Source: Algibacter_G agarivorans
GTDB lineage: Bacteria > Bacteroidota > Bacteroidia > Flavobacteriales > Flavobacteriaceae
Assembly: GCF_039543245.1 (NCBI RefSeq)
Contig: NZ_BAABJJ010000027.1
Location: forward strand, 1 to 64,000
Direction: 5' to 3'
Length of the DNA stretch: 64,000 bases
The notes below the pieces were generated by a model. The model was not told the DNA's origin and searched no databases. It saw only the letters and a program-made list of their open reading frames with translations. Position numbers and translations under genes: made by a program. Of the stretch, positions 43,365-51,776 are shown piece after piece (position 1 is the first letter of the stretch; every line of letters begins with the position of its first letter).

Positions 43365-44708
43365 ATGAAGAAAACAACACTTATAAAAAACGCGAAAATA
43401 GTAAATGAAGGAACTGTTTTTAGCGGAGATATATTAATTGAAGGCGAATATATAAAAGAAATAGGAGCTTCCATAAGTGCAAAATCTGCCGATGTTTTGG
43501 TTTTTGATGCTGAAGGGAAATATTTGCTACCAGGAGCTATTGATGACCAAGTGCATTTTAGGGAACCTGGGTTAACGGATAAGGCAAATATTGAAACCGA
43601 ATCTAAGGCGGCTATTGCTGGCGGAATTACGTCGTTTATCGAAATGCCAAATACCAATCCGCAAACAACCACGATAGAAAAGTTAGAAGAAAAATTTGAG
43701 ATTGCTGCAAAAACGTCATCGGCCAATTATTCATTTATGTTTGGCGGAACTAATGATAATTTAGATGAGATTTTAAAATTAGATGTCAATCAAGTTGCTG
43801 GCTTAAAATTGTTTTTGGGGTCTTCAACAGGTAATATGTTGGTAGATGATCCTAAGGTTTTAGAGAAAATTTTCGAAAGCACCAATATGCTGATTTCGGT
43901 ACACTGTGAAGATGAGGGTACCATAAAAGAAAACTTTAAAAAACATTATGAAGAGTTTGGGGATGATATCCCCGTTAAATATCATCCAATTATACGAAGT
44001 GAGGAAGCTTGCTATTTGTCATCTTCAAAAGCCATTGAATTAGCCAAAAAAACAGGTGCGAGATTGCATGTTTTTCATCTGTCAACGGGAAAGGAAACAA
44101 ATTTATTTACAAATAAAATCCCTTTAAAAGATAAAAAAATTACAGCTGAAGTGTGTGTACATCATTTATGGTTTTCCGATGAAGATTATGATAAAAAAGG
44201 CACATTTATAAAATGGAATCCTGCAGTAAAAACAAAAGCAGATAGAGCTCAATTATGGGAAGCTTTATTAGATGATAGAATTGATGTTATTGCTACAGAC
44301 CATGCGCCACATACTTTAGAAGAGAAGAAAAACGTTTATACTAGTGCGCCTTCAGGAGGGCCGTTAGTGCAACACGCTTTGCCTGCTATGCTGGAAATGT
44401 ATCATAAAGGAAAGATATCTCTAGAAAAAGTAGTTGAAAAAATGTGCCATAATCCAGCTATATTATTTCAGGTTGAAAGACGCGGATATATCAAAGAAGG
44501 CTATTTTGCCGATTTAGTTTTGGTGGATTTGAATAACCCGTGGACTGTAAATAAAGATAATATTCTGTATAAATGTGGATGGTCGCCTTTTGAGGGCACA
44601 ACCTTTAAGTCTAGAATTACCCATACTTTTTTAAATGGTAATTTAGTGTATCAAAATGCTAAGTTCAATAATGTGAAATCAGCCAAACGATTAACTTTTA
44701 ATAGATGA
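43365..44708 (+). CDS. pyrC: dihydroorotase
   Basis: A 447-residue class I dihydroorotase of pyrimidine biosynthesis, in the amidohydrolase superfamily. Metal and substrate blocks are DDQVHFREPG at about 60, IEMPNTNPQT, AGLKLFLGSSTGNM (a Lys that may be carbamylated), RLHVFHLSTGKE and VIATDHAPHT. The usual first zinc ligand of the HxH motif is Gln here (Q62), which leaves H64. This replacement appears to be normal in Bacteroidota dihydroorotases but should change one metal site. It overlaps the DUF4296 gene by 4 bp. Confidence 0.92.
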   Translation: MKKTTLIKNAKIVNEGTVFSGDILIEGEYIKEIGASISAKSADVLVFDAEGKYLLPGAIDDQVHFREPGLTDKANIETESKAAIAGGITSFIEMPNTNPQTTTIEKLEEKFEIAAKTSSANYSFMFGGTNDNLDEILKLDVNQVAGLKLFLGSSTGNMLVDDPKVLEKIFESTNMLISVHCEDEGTIKENFKKHYEEFGDDIPVKYHPIIRSEEACYLSSSKAIELAKKTGARLHVFHLSTGKETNLFTNKIPLKDKKITAEVCVHHLWFSDEDYDKKGTFIKWNPAVKTKADRAQLWEALLDDRIDVIATDHAPHTLEEKKNVYTSAPSGGPLVQHALPAMLEMYHKGKISLEKVVEKMCHNPAILFQVERRGYIKEGYFADLVLVDLNNPWTVNKDNILYKCGWSPFEGTTFKSRITHTFLNGNLVYQNAKFNNVKSAKRLTFNR

Positions 44709-45286
44709 TTTTAAAAAGATTCATAATTTGTTTAGGTGTTATTTTAATGGCCACTGCTTGCAATAGGGTAAAGGCTCCAGAAAAACCTAAGAATTTAATT
44801 TCGAAGGATAAAATGGTGGATATTTTAATCGACTCTAAAATTATAGCTTCTGCAAATTCTGATAATAAAAAAATAATGAAAGATAATGGTGTTAATTTGG
44901 ATGCTTATGTATTTGAAAAACATAATATTGATAGTTTACAGTTTGCTTTAAGTAATAATTATTATGCATTCCATATAAAAGATTACGAAGCGATTTATGA
45001 AAAAGTTAACGATAGTTTAGAGGGTCTTAAAGTAAAGTTTAAGGATTTAGAAGCTAAAGAATGGAAAGAACAGACAAAGCGGGAAGAAGATTCGCTTAAA
45101 TCTATTAAAAAAGTAAAAGACACTTTAAAAACAGTAACAATAAAAGATTCTATTAATTTAATTGAAATAGAAGATGCTCTAAAAGATATAGGAATAGATG
45201 ATTCTTTAACTGAAAGATTATTAGAAAAGAAGATTGAACAAAAGAAAGGTTTGATTAAACCTATTTCAGATAAAGAGTTCCAATAG
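44705..45286 (+). CDS. DUF4296 lipoprotein
   Basis: A 193-residue exported lipoprotein with signal ending LMATACNRV. The DUF4296 core covers ISKDKMVDILIDSKIIASANS and HNIDSLQFALSNNYYAFHIKDYEAIYEKV, and a Lys/Glu-rich, coiled-coil tail follows. No function is known. It is translationally coupled to pyrC by an ATGA overlap. Its 3' end overlaps the convergent SDR gene by 26 bp. Confidence 0.83.
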   Translation: MILKRFIICLGVILMATACNRVKAPEKPKNLISKDKMVDILIDSKIIASANSDNKKIMKDNGVNLDAYVFEKHNIDSLQFALSNNYYAFHIKDYEAIYEKVNDSLEGLKVKFKDLEAKEWKEQTKREEDSLKSIKKVKDTLKTVTIKDSINLIEIEDALKDIGIDDSLTERLLEKKIEQKKGLIKPISDKEFQ

Positions 45287-46262
45287 CATCAATAGTTTTA
45301 TCAACAGCTTTGAATTTGTAATTTAAAGCTGTTTTTATTTTATCACTATTATGATTGGTTTCAGTAACTAATGATTTTGCCAAGTGTTTAGTTATTTGGC
45401 GTCTTTTACCTGTTAATTTGTGTTTTAACCAATCTAATTTCCAAACTAAATTTAATAACCAAGGACCTGCTAATTTTTTTGGAGGTATCACATCTACAGA
45501 TTTTGCCAAAGCCTGTAAAAAATCTTTATAGCTCCAATCTTCAGCAACTAATACAAAACGTTCATTTGTAATAGGGCTATTCATTAATTCAATCATAATA
45601 GATACCACATCGTCAACAGCGATAAGAGCAACCGTTCCAGAAGTGTAATATTTTAAACCCTTGTGTGCTTTTTGAAATAAACTTCCTGAACCATAACGCC
45701 AAATACCAGCACCTAAAATAACTCCAGGATTTACAATTACGACATCTAAACCTTCTTGTGTAGCACGCCAAACTTCCATTTCGGCGCCATACTTTGTTAT
45801 AGCATAAGCATTATTGTCTTCTTCAGGATTCCAGTTTGTATCTTCAGTAATGGACTTGTTATTTAGCTCATGTCCTAATGTGGCGATAGAACTCACGTAG
45901 CAAAGTTTTTCAACAGTATTAGAAAGACATAGATTTACAATATTAGCAGTGCCTTCAATATTTGTTCGTCGTAAAAGCTGGTATTTATCAGGCTCAAAAG
46001 ACACAAAAGCAGCACAATGGTAAATACGAGAAATACCGGTGAAAGCTTCAGAAAGGGCAGGGATATCTAAAATATCTGCTTGAATCCATTCCACAGCATT
46101 AAAAAGAGATTCATAATCATCGGTATAACAAGAAAACACGTTTTTTACGTTGCTCAGTTTACGTTCGTTCCTGTAAATAGCTTTTACTTTTTCATGGCTA
46201 TTTACAAGCTTAAAAAGTAAATGTGCGCCTACTAAACCCGTGCCTCCTGTTACTAAAATCAT
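45261..46262 (-). CDS. NAD-dependent epimerase/dehydratase (extended SDR)
   Basis: A 333-residue extended short-chain dehydrogenase. The N-terminal nucleotide-binding motif is TGGTGLVGAHLL. The active-site Tyr-Lys pair lies in YAITKYGAE, with YVSSIATLG preceding it. VVIVNPGVILGAG follows. It resembles dihydroflavonol-reductase/sugar-epimerase types, and the substrate cannot be told. The 3' end overlaps the convergent DUF4296 gene. Confidence 0.87.
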   Translation of the reverse strand: MILVTGGTGLVGAHLLFKLVNSHEKVKAIYRNERKLSNVKNVFSCYTDDYESLFNAVEWIQADILDIPALSEAFTGISRIYHCAAFVSFEPDKYQLLRRTNIEGTANIVNLCLSNTVEKLCYVSSIATLGHELNNKSITEDTNWNPEEDNNAYAITKYGAEMEVWRATQEGLDVVIVNPGVILGAGIWRYGSGSLFQKAHKGLKYYTSGTVALIAVDDVVSIMIELMNSPITNERFVLVAEDWSYKDFLQALAKSVDVIPPKKLAGPWLLNLVWKLDWLKHKLTGKRRQITKHLAKSLVTETNHNSDKIKTALNYKFKAVDKTIDAIGTLYLK

Positions 46263-46307
46263 ACAACGAAAGTAATGAATATTTAAAATAATTAGAAGGA
46301 AAAAAAT

Positions 46308-46390
46308 AGTTTTCAGTCACAGTATTCAGTTAGCAGTAAACAGTCAAAACATCAGTGTTAGTATTAAGTCTCAGTATTCAGTAATAACTA
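46308..46390 (+). repeat. degenerate CAGT short-repeat tract upstream of tyrS
   Basis: Overlapping variants of CAGTCACAGTATTCAGTTAG and CAGTATTCAGT. The same words occur between sufC and sufD (33637-33706). The rest of the 281-bp gap before tyrS holds GTCATTTGTCATCGG-type words and the promoter, and no gene. Confidence 0.5.
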
Positions 46391-46509
46391 TGCGTCTTTA
46401 GGTGAAAAATTAATTTCGTTTCAACTTTGCTATCCGTCATTTGTCATCGGTCTTCCGTCTTTTATCCAAAGAATTACACAGAAACCATAACTAATTCTAC
46501 ATTGATTTT

Positions 46510-46517
46510 TATATTTG
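46510..46517 (+). promoter_or_regulatory. -7 promoter element for tyrS
   Basis: TATATTTG is a perfect TAnnTTTG match, 26 bp upstream of the ATG. I saw no T-box or other leader structure. Confidence 0.68.
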
Positions 46518-46543
46518 CCATAGTTTTGTAAAATAGAAGAAGC

Positions 46544-47839
46544 ATGATAAAGAATTTTGTTGAAGAATTAACTTGGAGAGGCATGATACATACCATAATG
46601 CCAGGAGCTGAAGAACATTTAATGGAAAGCATGCGTAGTGCTTATGTAGGGTTTGACCCTACCGCAGATTCTTTACACATTGGTAATTTGGTGCCTATTA
46701 TGTTATTGGCACATTATCAGCGTTGTGGACATAGGCCTGTGGCGTTGGTTGGTGGGGCAACAGGTATGATTGGCGATCCGTCAGGAAAATCTAATGAGCG
46801 TAATTTGTTAGATGAAAATACATTGCGCCATAATCAAGATGCTATAAAAGGGCAATTAGCACATTTTTTAGATTTTGAAAGTGATGTTGAAAACGCTGCA
46901 GTTTTAGTGAATAATTACGATTGGATGAAAGACTTTTCGTTTCTTGGATTTATTCGCGATGTTGGGAAACATATTACCGTAAATTATATGATGGCTAAAG
47001 ATTCTGTGAAAAATAGAATTTCATCGGATGCTTCTGAAGGGATGAGTTTTACAGAATTTACATACCAGCTTGTACAAGGTTATGATTTTCTTCATTTATA
47101 TAAAACAAATGATTGTTCTATACAAATGGGAGGGAGTGACCAATGGGGAAATATTACAACAGGAACTGAATTAATTAGAAGAATTTCTGGAGGAAAAGGC
47201 TATGCTATTACCTGTCCTTTAATTACAAAATCTGATGGTTCTAAATTCGGGAAGTCTGAAGGCGGAAACGTTTGGTTGGATGCCAACAGAACGTCGCCAT
47301 ATAAATTCTACCAATATTGGTTAAATTCTAGTGATGAAGATGCTGAAAAGTATATTAAGATTTTTACTTTTTTAAAGGAAGGCGACATAAATGCTTTAAT
47401 CAATGAGCATCAAGAAGCGCCGCATTTAAGAGTGTTACAAAAGCGTTTAGCAGAAGAAATCACAACAATGGTACATTCTAAAGACGATTTAGAGAATGCT
47501 TTAAAAGCGAGTAGTATTCTTTTTGGGAAATCTACAAGTGAAGATTTAAAACAATTAAATGAACAAACCTTTTTAGATGTTTTTGATGGTGTACCACAAA
47601 CCCAAATTGCACAATCTGATATTGAAAACGGATTAGATATTATTGCTGCTTTAGCGGAAAAAGGAGGGTTTTTAAAATCTAATGGAGAAGCAAGGCGCGC
47701 ATTAAAAGAAAACTCAATTGCTGTAAATAAAGAAAAAGTAAAAGACGATTATAGAATTACTTCTAAAGATTTAATAAACAGTAAGTTTGTGCTTTTACAG
47801 CGTGGTAAAAAGAACTATTTTGTATTACAGGTAGTTTAG
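46544..47839 (+). CDS. tyrS: tyrosyl-tRNA synthetase
   Basis: A 431-residue class I synthetase that charges tRNA-Tyr. YVGFDPTADSLHIGNL carries the HIGH-type motif, QMGGSDQWGNI follows, and KFGKSEGG is the KMSKS-type motif. A C-terminal S4-like RNA-binding domain (ARRALKENSIAVNKEKV, FVLLQRGKKNYFVL) is present. The length is normal. It is a single-gene unit with its own promoter and terminator. Confidence 0.96.
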   Translation: MIKNFVEELTWRGMIHTIMPGAEEHLMESMRSAYVGFDPTADSLHIGNLVPIMLLAHYQRCGHRPVALVGGATGMIGDPSGKSNERNLLDENTLRHNQDAIKGQLAHFLDFESDVENAAVLVNNYDWMKDFSFLGFIRDVGKHITVNYMMAKDSVKNRISSDASEGMSFTEFTYQLVQGYDFLHLYKTNDCSIQMGGSDQWGNITTGTELIRRISGGKGYAITCPLITKSDGSKFGKSEGGNVWLDANRTSPYKFYQYWLNSSDEDAEKYIKIFTFLKEGDINALINEHQEAPHLRVLQKRLAEEITTMVHSKDDLENALKASSILFGKSTSEDLKQLNEQTFLDVFDGVPQTQIAQSDIENGLDIIAALAEKGGFLKSNGEARRALKENSIAVNKEKVKDDYRITSKDLINSKFVLLQRGKKNYFVLQVV

Positions 47840-47847
47840 AAAATAGT

Positions 47848-47873
47848 AAAGCCTGAGTAAGAACTCAGGCTTT
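47848..47873 (+). terminator. terminator after tyrS
   Basis: An 11-bp stem AAAGCCTGAGT/ACTCAGGCTTT with a 4-base loop starts 8 bp after the stop codon. Confidence 0.85.
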
Positions 47874-47963
47874 ACATTTAACCAACCAACTAAAAACTAA
47901 TTTTTCTTTTTCTTAGTTTAAGGTTTTGTCGTAATATTTTAGAATACCTTACAAAAGGATACG

Positions 47964-48410
47964 TTATTTTTTATATTTTATAGATTCCCAGTTTTTGTCT
48001 GCTTTCTTTTTAAGGTAAGTAGCGTTTTGGTTGTTCCATAATTCAAGCGTATTTGTTCCCCAAGCATTATAAAAGAGATACAGCTTGCCATCTTTAACTT
48101 GAAATGTTTTAGGGTTAATAGATCCTTTATTGCTTTTCTCAGCTACAGCATAAGCACAATAACCACCATACTGCGGCAAATATTTTTCTGGGTTCTTGTT
48201 AAATTTTTCAAGGTTTTCTTTCGAAGAAAATTTATAGTTCACACCATCATGTGTGGTAATAAATGCTTTATTCCCTTCAATGGCTTTATTTTTAAAATAG
48301 GCAACAACGTCGTAGCCATTTGCAGCAAATCCTTTTTTTGTATTGTAGTCAATATTTTGTGCAAAAGTTGAATTGAAAACAAGAAAAACAAAGAGTATTA
48401 GACTTTTCAT
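47964..48410 (-). CDS. secreted YHS-domain protein
   Basis: A 148-residue exported protein. The signal peptide is MKSLILFVFLVFNSTFAQ. The YHS domain covers about 30-85 (GFAANGYDVVAYFKNKAIEG, YKFSSKENLEKFNKNPEKYLPQYGGYCAYAVA), a fold often linked to metal handling. The C-terminal half is less characteristic (YNAWGTNTLELWNNQNATYL). Function not known. It follows a LuxE-like gene on the same strand by 45 bp. Confidence 0.83.
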   Translation of the reverse strand: MKSLILFVFLVFNSTFAQNIDYNTKKGFAANGYDVVAYFKNKAIEGNKAFITTHDGVNYKFSSKENLEKFNKNPEKYLPQYGGYCAYAVAEKSNKGSINPKTFQVKDGKLYLFYNAWGTNTLELWNNQNATYLKKKADKNWESIKYKK

Positions 48411-48455
48411 AACATGTATTTTATAATGAGTCTAAAAATAAGCTAGAACTTACAG

Positions 48456-49436
48456 TTAAAGCACCATAAGGTTACACCCGCGAATATCAGAATTATCAAA
48501 ACGACCAATCACTTCAAAGGAACCATCAGCATTAACTCTGCCTAAATCTTGCGTAGCAATAAAAGCGCAAGAATTAATGTTGGCTAAATCAATAACATTA
48601 ATACCTCCAGCTTTACCGTAGTTTTGAATGCTAAGCGCATCTTCAGTATCACGTGTTAAAATTTTCATCCATGGCGGACAGTTAAAAACACCTTGCCCTT
48701 TAGAGTAGGCTTGACTTAAAAGTTCGGTCATGCCATATTCGCTATGTATGTTGTCAACTCCAAATCCGTCTTTTAATGTTTTATGAAGCTCGGCTCTAAT
48801 CATTTCTTTTCTTCGGCCCTTCATGCCTCCAGTTTCCATGATTATTGTATTGTTTAGGTTGAATTTATAAGTTTCAACTAAATTTAATAAAGCAAAAGAT
48901 ACGCCGATTAACAAAACTTTTTTTTCTTCAGAATCCAATTTAATTAAGGTGTCTTTTAATGCTGAAATAGTATTCAAATAAAAACCACTTTCATCATGCT
49001 TAGAGATTTTAATCATGGCATCTACCATGTAAATTAAGGATGAACCCTCGCGTTCTAAATAAGAAGGGAGTAATCCTAAAATAACATAATCTTCAATATT
49101 TCCATAAAACTGCTGAAACCCCTTTGTAAAACTTTGAGTGTAAATTTCTAAATCCGTTACATGGTGTTTACTCGTTGAACTTCCTGTGGTTCCAGAACTT
49201 GTAAAGGTTGTTTTAATTGGTTCTTTGGAACTTAAAACAGCCTTCGTTTTAAAGAATTGAATGGGTAAAAAAGGAATGTCTTTTAAGGTTTTTACATCGC
49301 TTGGATGTTTATACAATAAATCGCAAAAAGACCGATACACCCTATTGTTTTCAAATTGAAACTTAAAAACTTGCAGTGCTAAGTTCTCAAATTCAGTCTG
49401 ATTTTTAATATTAAAAATGGCGTTGGAATCAATCAT
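48456..49436 (-). CDS. LuxE-like acyl-protein synthetase
   Basis: A 326-residue member of the acyl-protein synthetase/LuxE family, which activates carboxylic acids with ATP. The adenylate-forming phosphate loop TFTSSGTTGSSTSKH is near residue 95, and SEYGMTELLSQAYSKG and DLGRVNADGSFEVIGRFDNSDIRGC follow. No luxCDAB gene is nearby. A -7 element at 49452-49459 shows that an in-frame ATG 19 codons further upstream is not the start. The acid it activates is unknown. Confidence 0.85.
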   Translation of the reverse strand: MIDSNAIFNIKNQTEFENLALQVFKFQFENNRVYRSFCDLLYKHPSDVKTLKDIPFLPIQFFKTKAVLSSKEPIKTTFTSSGTTGSSTSKHHVTDLEIYTQSFTKGFQQFYGNIEDYVILGLLPSYLEREGSSLIYMVDAMIKISKHDESGFYLNTISALKDTLIKLDSEEKKVLLIGVSFALLNLVETYKFNLNNTIIMETGGMKGRRKEMIRAELHKTLKDGFGVDNIHSEYGMTELLSQAYSKGQGVFNCPPWMKILTRDTEDALSIQNYGKAGGINVIDLANINSCAFIATQDLGRVNADGSFEVIGRFDNSDIRGCNLMVL

Positions 49437-49451
49437 ACTTTTATAAAGAAA

Positions 49452-49459
49452 CAAAAGTA
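49452..49459 (-). promoter_or_regulatory. -7 promoter element for the LuxE-like gene
   Basis: On the minus strand TACTTTTG is a perfect TAnnTTTG match, 15 bp upstream of the chosen ATG. Confidence 0.65.
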
Positions 49460-49519
49460 TATAAAATAAAAAAGCGTTGCTACTAGACAACACTTTTTAA
49501 ATGCAATATGATTTTATAG

Positions 49520-49861
49520 TTATTTTATAACCAATTTTCTTATTTCACTAATATTGTTTTCAGTAATTTTCAAAATATATACACCTTTGCTCAAGTTTGA
49601 AATATTTAATTCTTTACCGGTTATATAAGTAGAAAACAATTGTTTTCCTAAAACATTATAAAATTCAACTTTCTTATTTAAACGGAGTTTTGATGTAATG
49701 TAAACATAGGTTTTTCCATCACTAACAGGGTTCGGATATACAGATAAGCCTTCTATGTTTTTTTCAATAGGTGTGTTATTAGCATTATTTTGAGCATCAC
49801 TATATGGAGTGGTAAAAAATGCTAAAACTATTAATAAAGATAAAAAGTAGTTTCTTTTCAT
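49520..49861 (-). CDS. small secreted protein consisting of a signal peptide and a T9SS sorting domain
   Basis: A 113-residue exported protein. A signal peptide (MKRNYFLSLLIVLAFFTTPYSDAQ) is followed by a short linker and a T9SS type A domain (LSVYPNPVSDGKTYVYITS, VEFYNVLGKQLFS, ISNLSKGVYILKITENN). No cargo domain lies between them. It may be a remnant of a larger cargo protein or a small surface peptide carrier. It is not in an operon with its neighbours. Confidence 0.78.
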   Translation of the reverse strand: MKRNYFLSLLIVLAFFTTPYSDAQNNANNTPIEKNIEGLSVYPNPVSDGKTYVYITSKLRLNKKVEFYNVLGKQLFSTYITGKELNISNLSKGVYILKITENNISEIRKLVIK

Positions 49862-50021
49862 ACGTCGTGTCAGTTTTATAAAGGTAATAAATTAGCGCAA
49901 AAGTGATGCCAAAAAAGTGTTAAAGATTATAGTTGTTGGTCGAAAGATTAAATTACTGTAAGTTGATTGTTACCTTAATGTTATTAATTTTAGAATTTTC
50001 ATAAAATCATGTTATAAGCTT

Positions 50022-50029
50022 TATATTTA
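50022..50029 (+). promoter_or_regulatory. -7-like promoter element for the two-component system
   Basis: TATATTTA differs from TAnnTTTG only in the last base and lies 23 bp upstream of the response-regulator ATG. Confidence 0.45.
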
Positions 50030-50052
50030 CTTCAACAAACAAGTAAGTAATA

Positions 50053-50733
50053 ATGAAAAAGAAGGATATTAAGATACTATTAGTTGATGACGAACCAGAT
50101 ATTTTAGAAATAGTTGGATACAATTTATCAAATGAAGGCTATCAGGTAATTACTGCTGAAAATGGACAAGAAGGTGTTAAAAAAGCAAAAAAGGAACTAC
50201 CACATTTAATCATTTTAGATGTTATGATGCCTGAAATGGATGGTATAGAAGCTTGCGAAATTATTAGAAAAAACCCTGATTTAGAAAATACCATAGTTAC
50301 TTTTTTAACCGCTAGAGGAGAGGATTATTCTCAGGTCGCAGGTTTTGATGCCGGAGCAGATGACTACATTACCAAGCCCATAAAACCAAAAGTTTTAGTG
50401 AGTAAAGTCAAAGCCTTATTAAGACGTTTTAAAGAAGAGGATGTTGCCGACACCCTTAAAGTTGGAAGTTTAGTAATAAATAGAGACGAATACAAGATTA
50501 TCTCAAAAGGGAAAGAACTTGTTTTACCTAGAAAAGAATTTGAATTGCTATCTTTACTGGCATCTAAACCGGGGAAAGTTTTTAAAAGAGATGAAATTCT
50601 TGATTCGGTTTGGGGTAATGAAGTCGTTGTTGGAGGCAGAACGATTGATGTTCATATTCGTAAACTGCGTGAAAAATTAGGAGATAAAAGCTTTAAAACT
50701 ATAAAAGGTGTAGGCTATAAGTTTGTAGATTAA
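50053..50733 (+). CDS. OmpR/PhoB-family response regulator
   Basis: A 226-residue DNA-binding regulator. The receiver domain has the acidic pocket DDEPD, phosphorylatable D56 in ILDVMMPEMDG, and the conserved Lys in DDYITKPIKPK. The winged-helix domain covers about 130-226 (LPRKEFELLSLLASKPGKVF, GRTIDVHIRKLREKLG, IKGVGYKFVD). It is paired with the following kinase (1-bp overlap). The closest type is PhoB/KdpE-like, but the signal is unknown. Confidence 0.92.
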   Translation: MKKKDIKILLVDDEPDILEIVGYNLSNEGYQVITAENGQEGVKKAKKELPHLIILDVMMPEMDGIEACEIIRKNPDLENTIVTFLTARGEDYSQVAGFDAGADDYITKPIKPKVLVSKVKALLRRFKEEDVADTLKVGSLVINRDEYKIISKGKELVLPRKEFELLSLLASKPGKVFKRDEILDSVWGNEVVVGGRTIDVHIRKLREKLGDKSFKTIKGVGYKFVD

Positions 50734-51776
50734 TGCAAGCAAAATTTAAAAGACCATATCGATTTGCGATAAAAACATCGCTTTATATAACTTTATATAT
50801 AACGCTCTTAATGAGTGTTTTTTTATACTATTTCTATGTCTTTAAATGGTTTCAAGTACTAGGCCTTTCAGCTAGTGTATTTGTGTTCTCGTTTCTAATT
50901 ATTCAATTCAGCGTAGAACGTTTTATATATAAACGTGTTAAAAAGATTTATGACGATTTAACACTTTTAGAATCGGCAAATTTAAGAAAGGGGCCTATTA
51001 CTACAGATATGCAAACATTAACCCAAGAGATAGATAAATTTGCTCGCGACAAAAAAATTGAAATAGAAACCCTTAAAGTTAGAGAAGAATATAGAAAAGA
51101 GTTTTTGGGCAATATTTCACATGAATTAAAAACACCATTATTTACCGTTCAAGGGTATATTCTAACCTTGTTAGATGGAGCAATGAACGACAAAAATATT
51201 AGAGAAAAATATTTAGAAAGAGCAAGCAAAGGCATAGAAAGACTCGGTTATATTGTTAAGGATTTAGACATGATAACCAAATTAGAAGTTGGCGATCTAA
51301 GTTTAAATTTAGAAGTGTTCAATATAGTGGAGTTGGTAAGAAATGTTTTTGATATGCTAGAAATGAAAGCGGCCAAAAAAAGAATAACGCTTATATTCGA
51401 TACCGACTACGCCAATCCTATAATGGTTAAAGCCGATAAGGAGCGTATACAACAGGTACTAGTGAATTTAATTGTAAATTCAATAAAATACGGAAACGAA
51501 AATGGGACTACCGAGGTAAGCATAGAAAACCTTATAAAAAATAAGGTAATTGTTAGAGTGACCGATAATGGAGAGGGTATTGAAAAAAGATATTTACCGC
51601 GTATATTCGAGCGATTTTTTAGAGTGGATAAAAGTGGCTCTAGAAAAGAAGGCGGATCTGGTTTAGGCTTAGCAATAGTTAAACATATTATTGAAGCTCA
51701 TGACGAAAGAATATATGTGGAAAGCGAACTTAACGTAGGTAGCGAATTTTCATTTACCTTAGAAAAGGCTAAATAA
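50733..51776 (+). CDS. sensor histidine kinase
   Basis: A 347-residue membrane kinase. Two transmembrane helices (about 15-35 and 42-60) enclose almost no periplasmic loop, so sensing is probably within the membrane or from inside the cell. Phospho-acceptor H130 lies in NISHELKTPLFTVQGY. The ATPase domain shows VNLIVNSIKYGNENG, VTDNGEGI and GSGLGLAIVKHIIEAH. The size and layout resemble PhoR-type kinases without a PAS domain. Its start overlaps the regulator stop (TAATG). Its 3' end overlaps the convergent glycosyltransferase by 18 bp. Confidence 0.92.
   Translation: MQAKFKRPYRFAIKTSLYITLYITLLMSVFLYYFYVFKWFQVLGLSASVFVFSFLIIQFSVERFIYKRVKKIYDDLTLLESANLRKGPITTDMQTLTQEIDKFARDKKIEIETLKVREEYRKEFLGNISHELKTPLFTVQGYILTLLDGAMNDKNIREKYLERASKGIERLGYIVKDLDMITKLEVGDLSLNLEVFNIVELVRNVFDMLEMKAAKKRITLIFDTDYANPIMVKADKERIQQVLVNLIVNSIKYGNENGTTEVSIENLIKNKVIVRVTDNGEGIEKRYLPRIFERFFRVDKSGSRKEGGSGLGLAIVKHIIEAHDERIYVESELNVGSEFSFTLEKAK

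Noticed and set aside
48456..49493. A lux bioluminescence operon
   Set aside because: Only a LuxE-like gene is present. No luciferase or LuxC/LuxD gene is nearby.
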